A stretch of DNA of 64,000 bases. Origin: Phycisphaeraceae bacterium. GTDB lineage: Bacteria > Planctomycetota > Phycisphaerae > Phycisphaerales > Zrk34. How positions within the stretch are numbered: position 1 is the first letter of the stretch; each line of letters starts with the position of its first letter. Both the position numbers and the translations under genes were made by a program. Below, in pieces: positions 25,737 to 35,366 of the stretch. The notes under the pieces are model-generated. The model did not search any database. It was not told where the DNA came from and saw nothing but the letters and a program-made list of their open reading frames with translations. The DNA lies in the NCBI GenBank assembly GCA_028284925.1, contig JANQQT010000020.1, forward strand, positions 16,176-80,175, in the 5' to 3' direction.

Positions 25737-27847
25737 TACTCGCTTTCCTTCCTGGGATTGTACTTATGCAAGAATGGCCGGCTCAAAATTACATACTTGA
25801 TCATTGGCCGCATCCGGTACTTTGCGGCAATTGTCCTACGCACAATCTTGGCGACCGCAGGATCATCCGCCGGCTCTAACTCACGCCCCAGAGCGTAAGA
25901 TAGCAGATGTTTAGCAAAGGCCCGGGTAAATCGGTCTTTCTCAGCAAGAATCGCGTTTTTGAACTCCACAGGCGTAGAAAATTTATGCTTATTGAAGAGA
26001 ACACCCCCTGAATCGACCTTTCTCCCGTTTTCGTACCGATCGCGCCACACACCCGTCGGACCATAATTTTCCAAAGCAAACCCCAGTGGATCGATTTTCG
26101 CATGGCATCCCCGGCAATCCTCACGTTTGCGATGCAATTCAAGCCTCTCTCGAAGGGTCATTTTTGCCGAATCGGGCGTATTGGCTTCAGGCAAAGGCGG
26201 AACATCCGCTGGGGGAGGTTTCGGTGGGTTATTAAATATCACCGTCGAAATCCACGCCCCGCGCGTTATCGGTTTTGTACGGCCAGGGCCGGATGTCATT
26301 GTCATTACCGCTGCATTGGTAATCACACCCCCCTGCCGTCGATCCTTGATCGGCACGCGACGAAACGGAATCACCACCGGCGAACCGGAGTTGCCGCGTC
26401 CCTTGGCAAACCAGGTTTCCAGCAATCTACTTCGATAGGTAAATTTCGGATCAATCAGCTCGATAATCGAACGATTTTCAACGTAAATCGTTTCGAAAAC
26501 CAACAACGGTTCGAGAGCCATGTGCATGCTGGCCATGTATTTACCAAAATAAAACCCCTTGAACCGCTTTCGGTTCGGCAGGGATGAGATAATCCGGTCC
26601 AGTTGAAGCCACTGGGTGGGGAAATTGTCACAGAAACGCTTCATCCGACGGTCATTCAACATACGATCTAACTGCCCATTCAGCACTTTCGGGTCGCGCA
26701 GCTTTCTTTCAGCGGCGAGTTTTAACAAGGTCTGATCCGGAATACTTCCCCACAGAAAAAACGATAAGCGCGAGGCCAACTCAAAATCATCCAGTTGCTC
26801 CACCTTTGCAGTCACTCCCGCCTGATCGAAAAGGTATAGAAAACGCGGTGACGCCAAAACTCCTGACACTGCGGTTTTCATGCTTTCCGTAAAGGATTCG
26901 CCAGACTTGATCTGTGATAGGACGAAATCCACATAACGCTCAAGCGTGGTCTCGTTCACTATCCGTCGAAACGCACGTGTAAGGAACAGTCTTAGCCGCC
27001 GCCTAACCACCGCCTCTATCTTTTCATCGTCCTTTGGCTGCGCAAACAAAACGCCCCATTTTCCACACGTCTTCGGTCCAAAATCACGGCTATCCACTAT
27101 CGAACGGCTGAGCTTGAGAAAGGCCTCCATCAAATAAGGCGACATTGAAAGATGATCACCCCGATTGTCAAAACCGTGTTCCGCTCTTAGATCCTGTGGA
27201 AACGGTCCCACCCCTGCAAGCCGACGTTCAATCAATTGCGATTTCCCCAACGGACGATTCCCAACCCTTAACGTTCCAGGCATCTTCCCGATATCCGGAC
27301 GAAAATAATTGCCGTATTCCCGCATGATGCTCTCGGGCAAGGGGAAAATCGTTACCTTCATATCCAAGAGATCACCCACCGCGTTGCTGTACTGAAACCG
27401 ATTCATCCGTCGAATGGGCGTGCGCGGAATTGCTTTCTGTGCGTCGACTGCGGCGTGGAGCATCGTGCGAAGCCCCAAAACCAGCTTCTTTCGCCTGGAA
27501 TCCTCCAGAGGCCTTTCCTTCTCCGGTGGCATGTCGCCGAAATCCAATGCCTCGATTAATTTCTTCATGAGTTTTGGACTTCGAGATAGATCTTCCCCAC
27601 TCTTAATCTTCGAAAGATCAACCTTCCCCTTTACTTTGCCCTTTTCGCCATGACACTTAATGCAGTTTTGGATAAAGGTTGGTCTGAGTAAGTCATCAAA
27701 TGTATTTTCAGCCAAAGCATGATAGCCAACCAGATAGAGGAACAAAGGTAAGGTCCGCCAAGGCCATCTCGTGTGGCCTTTCAAACGGCGCCGGTTGGAA
27801 GAGCGTTTCTCCTGGCAAACTGACCTTATCAGCCTCCGCATTACCAA
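25736..27847 (-). CDS. DUF1592/DUF1588 planctomycete-type cytochrome c protein
   Basis: A 703-residue exported haem protein. A membrane/signal helix lies near residues 30-47 (LPLFLYLVGYHALA). The first haem site is FIQNCIKCHGEKGKVKG near residue 62 (planctomycete cytochrome c domain). It is followed by DUF1587-, DUF1592- and DUF1588-type segments (LARRLRLFLTRAFRRIV-like, DDFELASRLSFFLWGSIPD, GAWISTVIFNNPPKPPP). A second CxxCH, DCRGCHAKIDPLGFALENYG, lies near residue 585. A DUF1585-type tail ends the protein. It is upstream of and coupled to the DUF1552 gene. The pair is thought to act in extracellular redox or polymer breakdown; that is inference. Confidence 0.93.
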   Translation of the reverse strand: MVMRRLIRSVCQEKRSSNRRRLKGHTRWPWRTLPLFLYLVGYHALAENTFDDLLRPTFIQNCIKCHGEKGKVKGKVDLSKIKSGEDLSRSPKLMKKLIEALDFGDMPPEKERPLEDSRRKKLVLGLRTMLHAAVDAQKAIPRTPIRRMNRFQYSNAVGDLLDMKVTIFPLPESIMREYGNYFRPDIGKMPGTLRVGNRPLGKSQLIERRLAGVGPFPQDLRAEHGFDNRGDHLSMSPYLMEAFLKLSRSIVDSRDFGPKTCGKWGVLFAQPKDDEKIEAVVRRRLRLFLTRAFRRIVNETTLERYVDFVLSQIKSGESFTESMKTAVSGVLASPRFLYLFDQAGVTAKVEQLDDFELASRLSFFLWGSIPDQTLLKLAAERKLRDPKVLNGQLDRMLNDRRMKRFCDNFPTQWLQLDRIISSLPNRKRFKGFYFGKYMASMHMALEPLLVFETIYVENRSIIELIDPKFTYRSRLLETWFAKGRGNSGSPVVIPFRRVPIKDRRQGGVITNAAVMTMTSGPGRTKPITRGAWISTVIFNNPPKPPPADVPPLPEANTPDSAKMTLRERLELHRKREDCRGCHAKIDPLGFALENYGPTGVWRDRYENGRKVDSGGVLFNKHKFSTPVEFKNAILAEKDRFTRAFAKHLLSYALGRELEPADDPAVAKIVRRTIAAKYRMRPMIKYVILSRPFLHKYNPRKESE

Positions 27848-28105
27848 AAAACCTCGTTATTGACCCTTGTGAGACCTGAAAGAAACGCATTCCGGCCGAA
27901 AAGGTGGATATATGTGAGCTTATCTTATGATACCACCCATTGATAACCCCAACAAACGTTTTTCCCTTGCACTAGGGAACCCTTGATATGTGTTCGATCC
28001 CGAAAGGCATAATCGACGGGATTGTAAGACGCACGTGCCGCCGCTTTATTTTATTGCCCGATACGTGTACGATCCGGGCGGACAAACCTGCTGGAGCTTT
28101 CTTGC

Positions 28106-28708
28106 ATGCCACTCGACCATCCACGAAATACCACTAGAGAGAGAAGACTGACCACCTTCTCATTGCGACTGTTCGTTGGCCTAGTCGGCATACTCTCGTT
28201 GACCGGTTGCGTGTCCATGAAACCAAGCCTTCCCAAGCTTCCAAAAGTTCTTCAGAAACCCGAAACCGAGGTCGCGCGCGTTGATCTTGTCGAACGCAGC
28301 AATGAGGCATCTCGGTACTTCGTTACCGTGATCCTCAAAAATCCCAACGACTATCCGCTCCCGCTGACACATGCTTCATATTCTCTTAAGGTGGCGGGCG
28401 GCATGTATGCGGGCGACACGGTCCCCAACGCCACACTCCCCGCCAATGGTACGGTAAGCGTTCAGTTTTCAGCCGCCGTCCCGGGTGGCGGCGAGGGTGC
28501 GTATGACACGAGCGGCTCGATCCAAATTGTCCCGCCAGGCAAAATACGTGAGTTGATGTACGAGTTGGGCGTGCCCATTCCCCGTGTCGGGTTCAGCGGA
28601 ACCGGCAATATTGTTACCGCGCTTAAACCCAAAAAAGAGTCCACCAAAATCGCTGGAAAGAATAATACCGATAAGACAAACGACGATGCTAAGTCGCCCT
28701 CCAACTAA
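28106..28708 (+). CDS. LEA-type 2 domain lipoprotein
   Basis: A 200-residue lipoprotein. The signal ends in the lipobox GILSLTGC with Cys35 as the lipidated residue. The mature part (~55-180) matches the LEA_2/WHy domain: VTVILKNPNDYPLPLTHASY, then NATLPANGTVSVQFSAAVP, a beta-sandwich found in desiccation-associated proteins and in bacterial lipoproteins. The Lys/Asn/Asp-rich tail is low complexity. The ATG at 28106 has GGAG about 9 nt upstream. The gene overlaps the following HAD gene by up to 23 nt. Likely attached to a membrane facing the periplasm; function unknown. Confidence 0.85.
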   Translation: MPLDHPRNTTRERRLTTFSLRLFVGLVGILSLTGCVSMKPSLPKLPKVLQKPETEVARVDLVERSNEASRYFVTVILKNPNDYPLPLTHASYSLKVAGGMYAGDTVPNATLPANGTVSVQFSAAVPGGGEGAYDTSGSIQIVPPGKIRELMYELGVPIPRVGFSGTGNIVTALKPKKESTKIAGKNNTDKTNDDAKSPSN

Positions 28709-29462
28709 TCGTCCCCCCGGAGGTTCAACTGACCGCGCAGAAAGTCCAACGCCAACCCGGAATGACGTGTCTTTACAGAAGCAATCACTTCACCTATCTC
28801 CAGATACTTCCAATCGCCAATGTGACATCGTCATGTTTGACCTTGGAGGTGTATTGATCCGTATTGTCAGTGGCGTATCGGAAGCTTGCGAGGCGGCAGG
28901 TATTGAGGTCAGGAGTGATCCTTTATCCGGCAAGTCTGCAAGAGAGTTGGTCGCGGCGAGCAACGCCTTGGAAGTTGGAGAAATCGAAGTAGACGACTTT
29001 GTGAATCTAATGGCAAAGCGAACGGATTTCTCCATTGCCGAAGTAAGACGGATCGTTGATGTATGGTGTCTGGACATGCAGGATGGGGCGGAGGAACTGC
29101 TTGTCAACCTTGAGAACGCGGGTATTCAGGCCGGATGTTTGTCCAACACAAACGCACGACACTGGGAGTTTTTAGATAATCAGGCAGGTGCCTTTGCCCC
29201 TTTGCAGCGATTGGACTTTCGTTATGCCAGCCATCTGATCGGCGCGCGAAAACCCGATGATCGCCCTTATCAATATGTCGAGGAACAGACGGGGTTAAGC
29301 GGGAATGCGATTCTGTTCTTTGATGACAAGCAGGAGAACCTCGACGCCGCCGCCCGGCGCGGCTGGCGGGTGGCACACGTCCATCAGGATTTTGATAAAG
29401 CAGGCACGGCCGTCGAGCAGATTCGCAAGTCCCTAATTATGCACGGAATTGAGATCACCTAG
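28686..29462 (+). CDS. HAD-superfamily hydrolase (YihX-like)
   Basis: Haloacid-dehalogenase phosphatase of ~258 residues. Motif I is DIVMFDLGGVLI, with nucleophile D52 and Gly instead of the second Asp, as in YihX-type sugar phosphatases. Motif II is GCLSNTNARHWEFL, motif III GARKPDDRPYQ and motif IV AILFFDDKQENLDAA. A helical cap lies between I and II. The start is uncertain: ATG 28686 overlaps the lipoprotein gene and gives a ~45-residue Ser/Thr/Pro-rich leader unlike the family; a GTG at 28767 or the ATG at 28833 are alternatives. Its substrate is probably a small sugar phosphate (inference). It precedes purL by about 70 bp. Confidence 0.86.
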   Translation: MLSRPPTNRPPGGSTDRAESPTPTRNDVSLQKQSLHLSPDTSNRQCDIVMFDLGGVLIRIVSGVSEACEAAGIEVRSDPLSGKSARELVAASNALEVGEIEVDDFVNLMAKRTDFSIAEVRRIVDVWCLDMQDGAEELLVNLENAGIQAGCLSNTNARHWEFLDNQAGAFAPLQRLDFRYASHLIGARKPDDRPYQYVEEQTGLSGNAILFFDDKQENLDAAARRGWRVAHVHQDFDKAGTAVEQIRKSLIMHGIEIT

Positions 29463-29531
29463 CCTAACCGGACATGCAATTAGGGATTATGTGTTACCTA
29501 TTGGGTATGATGCGTCTTTCCCAAAATATGG

Positions 29532-32500
29532 ATGAAGGTTAGCCCAATCATGACCACAATGACGAGCGATGGATCGATCACCACCGTTGGCGCCAAACGC
29601 GTGTGGCGCGTCGAAGTTCACCCGAAAAACGCAAGTGATGATCCGGTTGGCGCATCGGTAAAACACGAAGCAGAGGAATTGGGTGTTTGCGAAGGACTGA
29701 CGGAAGTTAGGTCAGCATCCGTTTACCTCATACAGACAAGTTCGGATCAGGACACGATTGATCGCATCGCATCAGAATTGTTGACAGATCCGATTTGCGA
29801 GAGGTATCGACTGGGATCGACACCGCGTGAAGAAGAAGCAGCGATGGTCGAAGTCCACTTCCTGCCCGGTGTGACAGATCAGGTGGCGGATTCAACCGAG
29901 GGAGCAATACGGGAGATGCTGGGTAACGACAGCGACTGTGTCGTCCGAACAGGCAAACGCTATGACCTGTTCGGCGTCGAGCAGAATGAAGCCGTCGCGT
30001 TTGCTAAGAGGGCACTCGCCAATAGCGTCATTCAGTCCATTAGCGGGTTACCCGAGTGGCCGCAGAGTTTTGTTGAGGGACATCCATACGAGTTTCACCT
30101 GACCCATGTGCCGATTCGAGATCTGGATGATGCCGGCCTGGAACGTATGTCCCGCGAAAGTCATCTGTTTTTGAGCCTTGAGGAAATGCAGGCTGTAAAG
30201 AGTTATTACCTGGAGGCGGGTCGTGAACCGACGGATGTGGAGTTGGAAACGCTTGCCCAGACTTGGTCCGAGCACTGCGTGCATAAGACACTCAAGTCAA
30301 AAGTAAGTTATCGTGAATCAGGTGACGTATCGCCGTGCGCCAAAGACTGGGCCAATCGGCCAGGCCACAGCCTGGGAGAAAACGGCGAGTTGTTGATTGA
30401 CAATATCCTTAAATCAACCATCGCCGCCGCCACCCATGAGCTAAGGCAAGAGGGCGTGGACTGGTGTATTAGCGTATTCGTCGACAACGCGGGGATTATC
30501 GCATTTGACGAAGCGGACGCCGTGACGTTTAAGGTCGAGACTCACAATCGACCTAGTGCCATTGAGCCTTACGGCGGAGCCGCGACCGGCATCGGTGGTT
30601 GTATCCGCGATACGATGGGAACCGGCTTGAGTGCCAAACCCATTGCCAATACGGATGTATTTGCCGTTGCTGATCCGGACTATCCGGTTAACGATCTGCC
30701 CAGCGGCGTTCTCCATCCGCGTCGCATACTGAAACAGGTGGTGGCAGGCGTTCGAGACTACGGCAACCAAATGGGGATTCCCACGGTGAACGGCAGTGTC
30801 TGGTTCGACAACCGCTATCTGGGTAACCCGCTCGTATTTGCCGGATCGGTTGGGCTGATCCCTAACGACCTTTGTTTTGGTGAAGCGCAAGCAGGTGATC
30901 GCATCTTGGCCATCGGGGGCCGTACGGGCAGGGATGGAATTCATGGGGCAACGTTCAGCTCTGCGGAGTTAACGGAAACCCACGCCGACGAATTTTCACA
31001 CGCGGTACAGATCGGCAATCCAATCATGGAAAAGAAAGCACTGGATGTGATCCTGCAGGCTCGCGACTACGAAGAGGGTTGCTTGTACAGTGCCATCACT
31101 GATTGTGGAGCAGGCGGCTTTAGCAGTGCCATCGGCGAGATGGGAGAAGAGGTTGGGGCATGCGTGGAATTGGATCGGGCACCGTTGAAGTATGATGGTT
31201 TGAGTTATACCGAGATATGGATCAGCGAGGCACAGGAGCGCATGGTACTGGCCGCACCCGCTGCGAATGTAGACCAAATTCGTGACATCTGCGAAGCAGA
31301 GGATGTTGAAGTCAGTGATCTGGGCGAATTCGGGACAGAGAATCGAGAGTTAGTACTGAAATACGGGGGAAAGGAGGTCGGTCGACTTGGAATGGGCCTC
31401 CTGCACGATGGTATCCCTCAACCCACGCGGGAGGCGATGTTTAGAGGGGTCGCAGCCCAAGGTGAAAACGACGCCGTGATTTCCGGAACGGGATCTGTAT
31501 CCGGGGAGAACATCGAAGCTGTTCTCAAAGCGCTAGTCCGCCATCCCAATGTCGCATCCAAACATTGGATTATTCGGCAATACGACCATGAAGTTCAGGG
31601 TGGATCGGTGATCAAGCCATTGGTTGGTCCCGGTCATGATGGTCCGAGTGACGCAGCCGTCCTTCGCCCCAAGTTGGATAGTGATCGTGGAATCGCATTG
31701 TCGAATGGTTTGGCGACGAATCTGGGGGATGCCGATCCGTATTGGATGACACTGGCTGCGATTGATGAGGCAGTACGTAATGCGGTATGCGTAGGAGCGC
31801 GGCCCGACCGAGTGGCCGTACTGGATAATTTCTGTTGGGCCAAATGTGATCGACCGGAAAACCTCGGCGGCTTGGTCCGAGCGGCTGAAGCGTGTTACGA
31901 CGGAGCTAAAGCGTACCGTACGCCTTTCATCTCTGGAAAGGACTCACTAAACAATGAGTTTACCATGGAGGATGGAACAGTCATTGCAATTCCACCAACG
32001 TTGCTGATCAGCGCGATTGGGATTGTGGATGATGTGACCAAATGCGTCACGATGGATAGCAAGGCAGAAGGTAATCTCCTGATACAAGTTGGCGTCACAC
32101 GCAGCGCGATGGGCGGATCACATTTCCATTCAGTCACAAACGGGCCTGCAAACGGAGACATCCCAAGAGTGGACATCACCAACGCTCCAGAAGTATTGGC
32201 TGAGGTAGCAAGGTTAATTGCGGAAGGTGTCGTGCGATCAGCCCATGACTGCAGCGAAGGCGGCATGTTGGTCGCGGCTGCGGAGATGGCGTTTTCGGGC
32301 GGATTAGGACTGAACATCAATATCCATGGCGTTCCGCGCAATGGTGAGCTTGGCGTGACTGAAGCCTGTTTCGCCGAAACACCGACCCGAATCCTTTTAG
32401 AAGTGGAAGCAGCCCATTTCGACAGCGTTGCGCGTTCTTTGCGTGGGGCAGGTGTGCCGTTTGGCCAAATAGGAACGTTCACGGATAGCGGTCGTTTATA

Positions 32501-32585
32501 TGTAAGGCACGATGAGGGAGGTAAGCTGGCTGACATATGTCTAAGAGAAGTTAAGGATGCATGGCTTGCCCCACTGGATTGGTAG
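29532..32585 (+). CDS. purL: Phosphoribosylformylglycinamidine synthase, PurL with fused PurS-like N-terminus
   Basis: A 1017-residue subunit catalysing ATP-dependent conversion of FGAR to FGAM, the fourth step of purine synthesis. It is longer than classic small PurL (~740). The first ~170 residues contain two PurS-like beta-alpha units (VWRVEVHPKN... and AAMVEVHFLPGVTDQVAD). The core follows with ELETLAQTWSEHCVHKTLKS, TFKVETHNRPSAIEPYGGAA and RDTMGTGLSAKPIANTD, which hold the nucleotide and Mg site. The C-terminal half repeats the fold (AHDCSEGGMLVAAAEMAFSG). The glutaminase is separate (purQ, 94 bp downstream). The start could also be ATG 29550. Confidence 0.96.
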   Translation: MKVSPIMTTMTSDGSITTVGAKRVWRVEVHPKNASDDPVGASVKHEAEELGVCEGLTEVRSASVYLIQTSSDQDTIDRIASELLTDPICERYRLGSTPREEEAAMVEVHFLPGVTDQVADSTEGAIREMLGNDSDCVVRTGKRYDLFGVEQNEAVAFAKRALANSVIQSISGLPEWPQSFVEGHPYEFHLTHVPIRDLDDAGLERMSRESHLFLSLEEMQAVKSYYLEAGREPTDVELETLAQTWSEHCVHKTLKSKVSYRESGDVSPCAKDWANRPGHSLGENGELLIDNILKSTIAAATHELRQEGVDWCISVFVDNAGIIAFDEADAVTFKVETHNRPSAIEPYGGAATGIGGCIRDTMGTGLSAKPIANTDVFAVADPDYPVNDLPSGVLHPRRILKQVVAGVRDYGNQMGIPTVNGSVWFDNRYLGNPLVFAGSVGLIPNDLCFGEAQAGDRILAIGGRTGRDGIHGATFSSAELTETHADEFSHAVQIGNPIMEKKALDVILQARDYEEGCLYSAITDCGAGGFSSAIGEMGEEVGACVELDRAPLKYDGLSYTEIWISEAQERMVLAAPAANVDQIRDICEAEDVEVSDLGEFGTENRELVLKYGGKEVGRLGMGLLHDGIPQPTREAMFRGVAAQGENDAVISGTGSVSGENIEAVLKALVRHPNVASKHWIIRQYDHEVQGGSVIKPLVGPGHDGPSDAAVLRPKLDSDRGIALSNGLATNLGDADPYWMTLAAIDEAVRNAVCVGARPDRVAVLDNFCWAKCDRPENLGGLVRAAEACYDGAKAYRTPFISGKDSLNNEFTMEDGTVIAIPPTLLISAIGIVDDVTKCVTMDSKAEGNLLIQVGVTRSAMGGSHFHSVTNGPANGDIPRVDITNAPEVLAEVARLIAEGVVRSAHDCSEGGMLVAAAEMAFSGGLGLNINIHGVPRNGELGVTEACFAETPTRILLEVEAAHFDSVARSLRGAGVPFGQIGTFTDSGRLYVRHDEGGKLADICLREVKDAWLAPLDW

Positions 32586-32679
32586 CCCATGTGATCTGGT
32601 CGTTTCAGTTCTCTATTAACACATGTGATACGCGGAAGGCGTTTTCTTCTCTCGACGAGGGTGTGTATACTGCAAAGCC

Positions 32680-33531
32680 ATGAAGCCAAAAACTCTGATC
32701 ATGCGGACAGCGGGAACGAATGCAGACGTAGAGCTTGCTCACGCTTTTGAGGTAGCGGGTGCTGATACCGAGTTCGTTCATCTGAACCGGTTAATCAAAA
32801 ACCCCGCACATTTAGGTGAATTTGATCTTCTCGGCGTACCCGGCGGTTTCAGTTATGGCGATGATATTTCTGCGGGCCGGATTTACGCCACGCGCGTTCG
32901 GCACCGCCTGTATGGAGCTTTGCGAGAGTTCGTTTTGGCCGGAAAACCCGTCATTGGTATCTGCAACGGATTCCAATTGCTGGTTAAGACGGGATTACTC
33001 CCGGGCTTTGAATTGCCACAGGACACAGCCCCTGCCCAGTTGGCAACGCTCACAGACAACACGATCCCACAGTACGTCGATCGCTGGGTAGGCATTAGAA
33101 CGCCTGAACAGACACCCTGCATATGGACAAAGGGTCTTGATGAATTCGATCTTCCGATAGCTCACGGCGAAGGCCGATTTGTGTCGACTCCAGACGTTTT
33201 GGCCCGGCTGAATGAGCTTGGGCAAATCGCAATTCGATATACGAGTAACCCAAACGGATCGATGGAGGATGTCGCGGGAATATGTGATCCAACAGGTCTC
33301 GTATTTGGGCTAATGCCCCACCCTGAGCGCTATGTGACACACGAAAATCATCCGTGCGCCACACGAGATGGAATGGGTGGGGAAATGCCCGCGGGTCTGG
33401 CGATGTTTATCAATGCTGTGGAGTACGCTACCGTGGGAAAGCGTGAACAGGCGAAGGTCGTGATCGAGGCTGTCGATGGCGGCGAGTTGGATCAACCCAT
33501 GACAGAGGGCATCACAAGCTACAACCGATAG
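32680..33531 (+). CDS. purQ: Phosphoribosylformylglycinamidine synthase glutaminase subunit PurQ
   Basis: A 283-residue class I glutamine amidotransferase that supplies ammonia to PurL. The nucleophile is Cys95 in VIGICNGFQLL; the dyad partners are His214 and Glu216 in GLMPHPERYV. It opens with LIMRTAGTNADVELAHAFE and has VPGGFSYGDDISAGRIYA, typical of PurQ. It is ~55 residues longer than Bacillus PurQ, like the extended form seen alongside long PurL. It lies 94 bp downstream of purL, and its stop is 17 bp before the O-methyltransferase start, so a purL-purQ-OMT-M24 transcript is likely. Confidence 0.96.
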   Translation: MKPKTLIMRTAGTNADVELAHAFEVAGADTEFVHLNRLIKNPAHLGEFDLLGVPGGFSYGDDISAGRIYATRVRHRLYGALREFVLAGKPVIGICNGFQLLVKTGLLPGFELPQDTAPAQLATLTDNTIPQYVDRWVGIRTPEQTPCIWTKGLDEFDLPIAHGEGRFVSTPDVLARLNELGQIAIRYTSNPNGSMEDVAGICDPTGLVFGLMPHPERYVTHENHPCATRDGMGGEMPAGLAMFINAVEYATVGKREQAKVVIEAVDGGELDQPMTEGITSYNR

Positions 33532-33548
33532 CGTTGGAGAGGAGGCTT

Positions 33549-34124
33549 ATGTTTTCTCCCGAGATTCAACGCGTAATCGATCGTGTTGATCGGTTGCGAA
33601 ATGAGGTAGACGACCACTGGCAGATACCGGCAGAAGAGGGGCGACTGCTTGCACAGCTTGTTCGTTTGGCCGGAAGCAAAAGTATCTGCGAGATTGGGAC
33701 AAGTTACGGGTTTTCGACTTTACACCTTGCAGCCGCGGCGGCGAGACATGAGGGTGTCGTTCATACCTTCGACATCGATGACCGTAAAGTCGTTGCAGCA
33801 CGCGAATACGTCCAAGATGCGGGATTGGGAAAGTTTGTATTTTTTCATTGCGGAAGGGCGCAGGATCTGATTGGAAGCATCGAACTCAACGCCCCGTTCG
33901 ACTTCGTATTCATCGATGCGTGGAAGAGTGAATCAGAAACCTACCTGGATGCCGTGCTGCAACGAATCGGTAAACGATGTGTCCTGGTCACGGACAACAC
34001 GGACACACACGCGGACCAGTTAAATGACTTTGTGAAGCGATTACGAAATCTGGAGGGAGCGATAAGTTGTAACATCTCAGTTGGAAACGGTATTGAATTA
34101 ACGATATTGGACGGCGTGGTATGA
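33549..34124 (+). CDS. Class I SAM-dependent O-methyltransferase (OMT family 3)
   Basis: A 191-residue methyltransferase related to catechol/caffeoyl-CoA O-methyltransferases. I chose the ATG at 33549, which has a strong GGAGAGGAGG 4 nt upstream; the TTG at 33534 lies before that site. The SAM site is SICEIGTSYGFSTLHLAAAA, then HTFDIDDRKVVAAREY, and the metal/substrate motif FDFVFIDAWKSESETYL. The C-terminus ends ISVGNGIELTILDGVV. It overlaps the M24 gene by an ATGA, so the two are translated together. Substrate unknown; being behind purQ suggests co-regulation only. Confidence 0.9.
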   Translation: MFSPEIQRVIDRVDRLRNEVDDHWQIPAEEGRLLAQLVRLAGSKSICEIGTSYGFSTLHLAAAAARHEGVVHTFDIDDRKVVAAREYVQDAGLGKFVFFHCGRAQDLIGSIELNAPFDFVFIDAWKSESETYLDAVLQRIGKRCVLVTDNTDTHADQLNDFVKRLRNLEGAISCNISVGNGIELTILDGVV

Positions 34125-35290
34125 GCGATAACGATCCTAAGACAGCTAACGTCATGGCGGGGATACCGGCGACCAACTTCAATCTTTATCATCGGATTCG
34201 ATTCAGTGTGGGTGACCCGGCGGCTTTAATTGAAACAACTGGGGAGAGCGGAGTACCGCAAACTCTTCTGATTCTGAGAGATATTGAAATGGACCGCGCG
34301 AGAATGTTCGCGCGGGCGGACGAAGTGAAATGTCCAAAAGACTATGAGCCTGAAGGCGGATTGAGCGGCGATCGTGAAACCGCGACGGCACAGGCTGTGG
34401 GTGAGTATTTAAGACGGATAGGCATACAGCGTGTTATTGCAGACCGTACATTACCGTTGATATTCGCTGACGCGATACAGAATGTGGGTGTCGAGGTCTT
34501 CTGTGATCTCGAGAAGGGCGTGCGTGAGCGTCGAGCCAAGGATGAGCAGGAAATCGGCTGGTTACGTCAAGCACAGGAAATGACAGAGGAAGTCATGCGA
34601 ATGGCTTGCGAGCGTGTGGCTTGCGCCGATGCCGATAAGAATGGTATTCTGACGGTTGGGGGAGAGATATTAACAAGCGAAGGAATACGAAGTAAGATCG
34701 ATGTATACCTGATGAAGCGGGGATATGGCAATCCGGAAAGTATCGTGGCGGGTGGCGCGCAAGGGGGTGACTGCCATGAACACGGTAGTGGCGCACTCCG
34801 AACCGGCGAACCAGTCATCATAGACATATTCCCGGTGAATCGTGAGACTAAATACAATGGTGACTGTACACGCACCGTGGTGCATGGAGACGTCAGCGAA
34901 GAAATTGCCCGAAGACATGAAGCAGTCATCACCGCAAAAACAGCAGCGATCGAAGCGATTCGAGCCGATGTAAGTGGTGAAGAAGTTCATTCCGCAACTG
35001 CAAGTGTGATCGGTGAATACGGATACTCAATGGGCATTGAGGAATGGGAAAAGGATGAGACACGAGCCGGTATGCCACATGGCACGGGGCACGGAATCGG
35101 GCTGGAAGTCCATGAACCTCCCTTCCTGGACAAGAAGGGGACGATTCTGGTGACGGGTGATGTCTTGACTGTGGAACCCGGAGTTTATTGCAAGCAATTG
35201 GGCGGTGTGCGCATTGAGGACATGGTCGTCGTAACAAGAGATGGATGTGAGAATCTAAACACGCTATATGAAGGGTTGAGTTGGAAGTAG
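34121..35290 (+). CDS. M24 family metallopeptidase (aminopeptidase P/Xaa-Pro type)
   Basis: A 389-residue creatinase-fold protein. The first ~135 residues form the small N-terminal domain, and the pita-bread domain follows. All five dimetal ligands are present: D235 (PVIIDIFPVN), D248 (KYNGDCTRTVVHG), H324 (MPHGTGHGIGLEVHEPP), E352 (VLTVEPGVYC) and E366 (GVRIEDMVVVT). It should cleave an N-terminal residue before proline or a dipeptide. No export signal is visible, so it is cytoplasmic. It starts within an ATGA overlap of the methyltransferase stop. Convergent with the large surface protein gene, with a terminator between them. Confidence 0.93.
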   Translation: MSDNDPKTANVMAGIPATNFNLYHRIRFSVGDPAALIETTGESGVPQTLLILRDIEMDRARMFARADEVKCPKDYEPEGGLSGDRETATAQAVGEYLRRIGIQRVIADRTLPLIFADAIQNVGVEVFCDLEKGVRERRAKDEQEIGWLRQAQEMTEEVMRMACERVACADADKNGILTVGGEILTSEGIRSKIDVYLMKRGYGNPESIVAGGAQGGDCHEHGSGALRTGEPVIIDIFPVNRETKYNGDCTRTVVHGDVSEEIARRHEAVITAKTAAIEAIRADVSGEEVHSATASVIGEYGYSMGIEEWEKDETRAGMPHGTGHGIGLEVHEPPFLDKKGTILVTGDVLTVEPGVYCKQLGGVRIEDMVVVTRDGCENLNTLYEGLSWK

Positions 35291-35296
35291 ATTACC

Positions 35297-35330
35297 AAAA
35301 AAACGCCGCGAGAAAAAGATTCTCGCGGCG
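35297..35330 (-). terminator. Rho-independent terminator for the minus-strand surface protein
   Basis: Perfect 11-bp stem CGCCGCGAGAA / TTCTCGCGGCG (35304-35330) with a 5-nt loop, followed on the minus strand by seven T (plus-strand A 35297-35303). It ends the 35367-39326 transcript. The stem could also slow plus-strand reading from the M24 gene. Confidence 0.92.
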
Positions 35331-35366
35331 CACGGAATTTAGTGAATAATCAAGTTCAATTTCATA

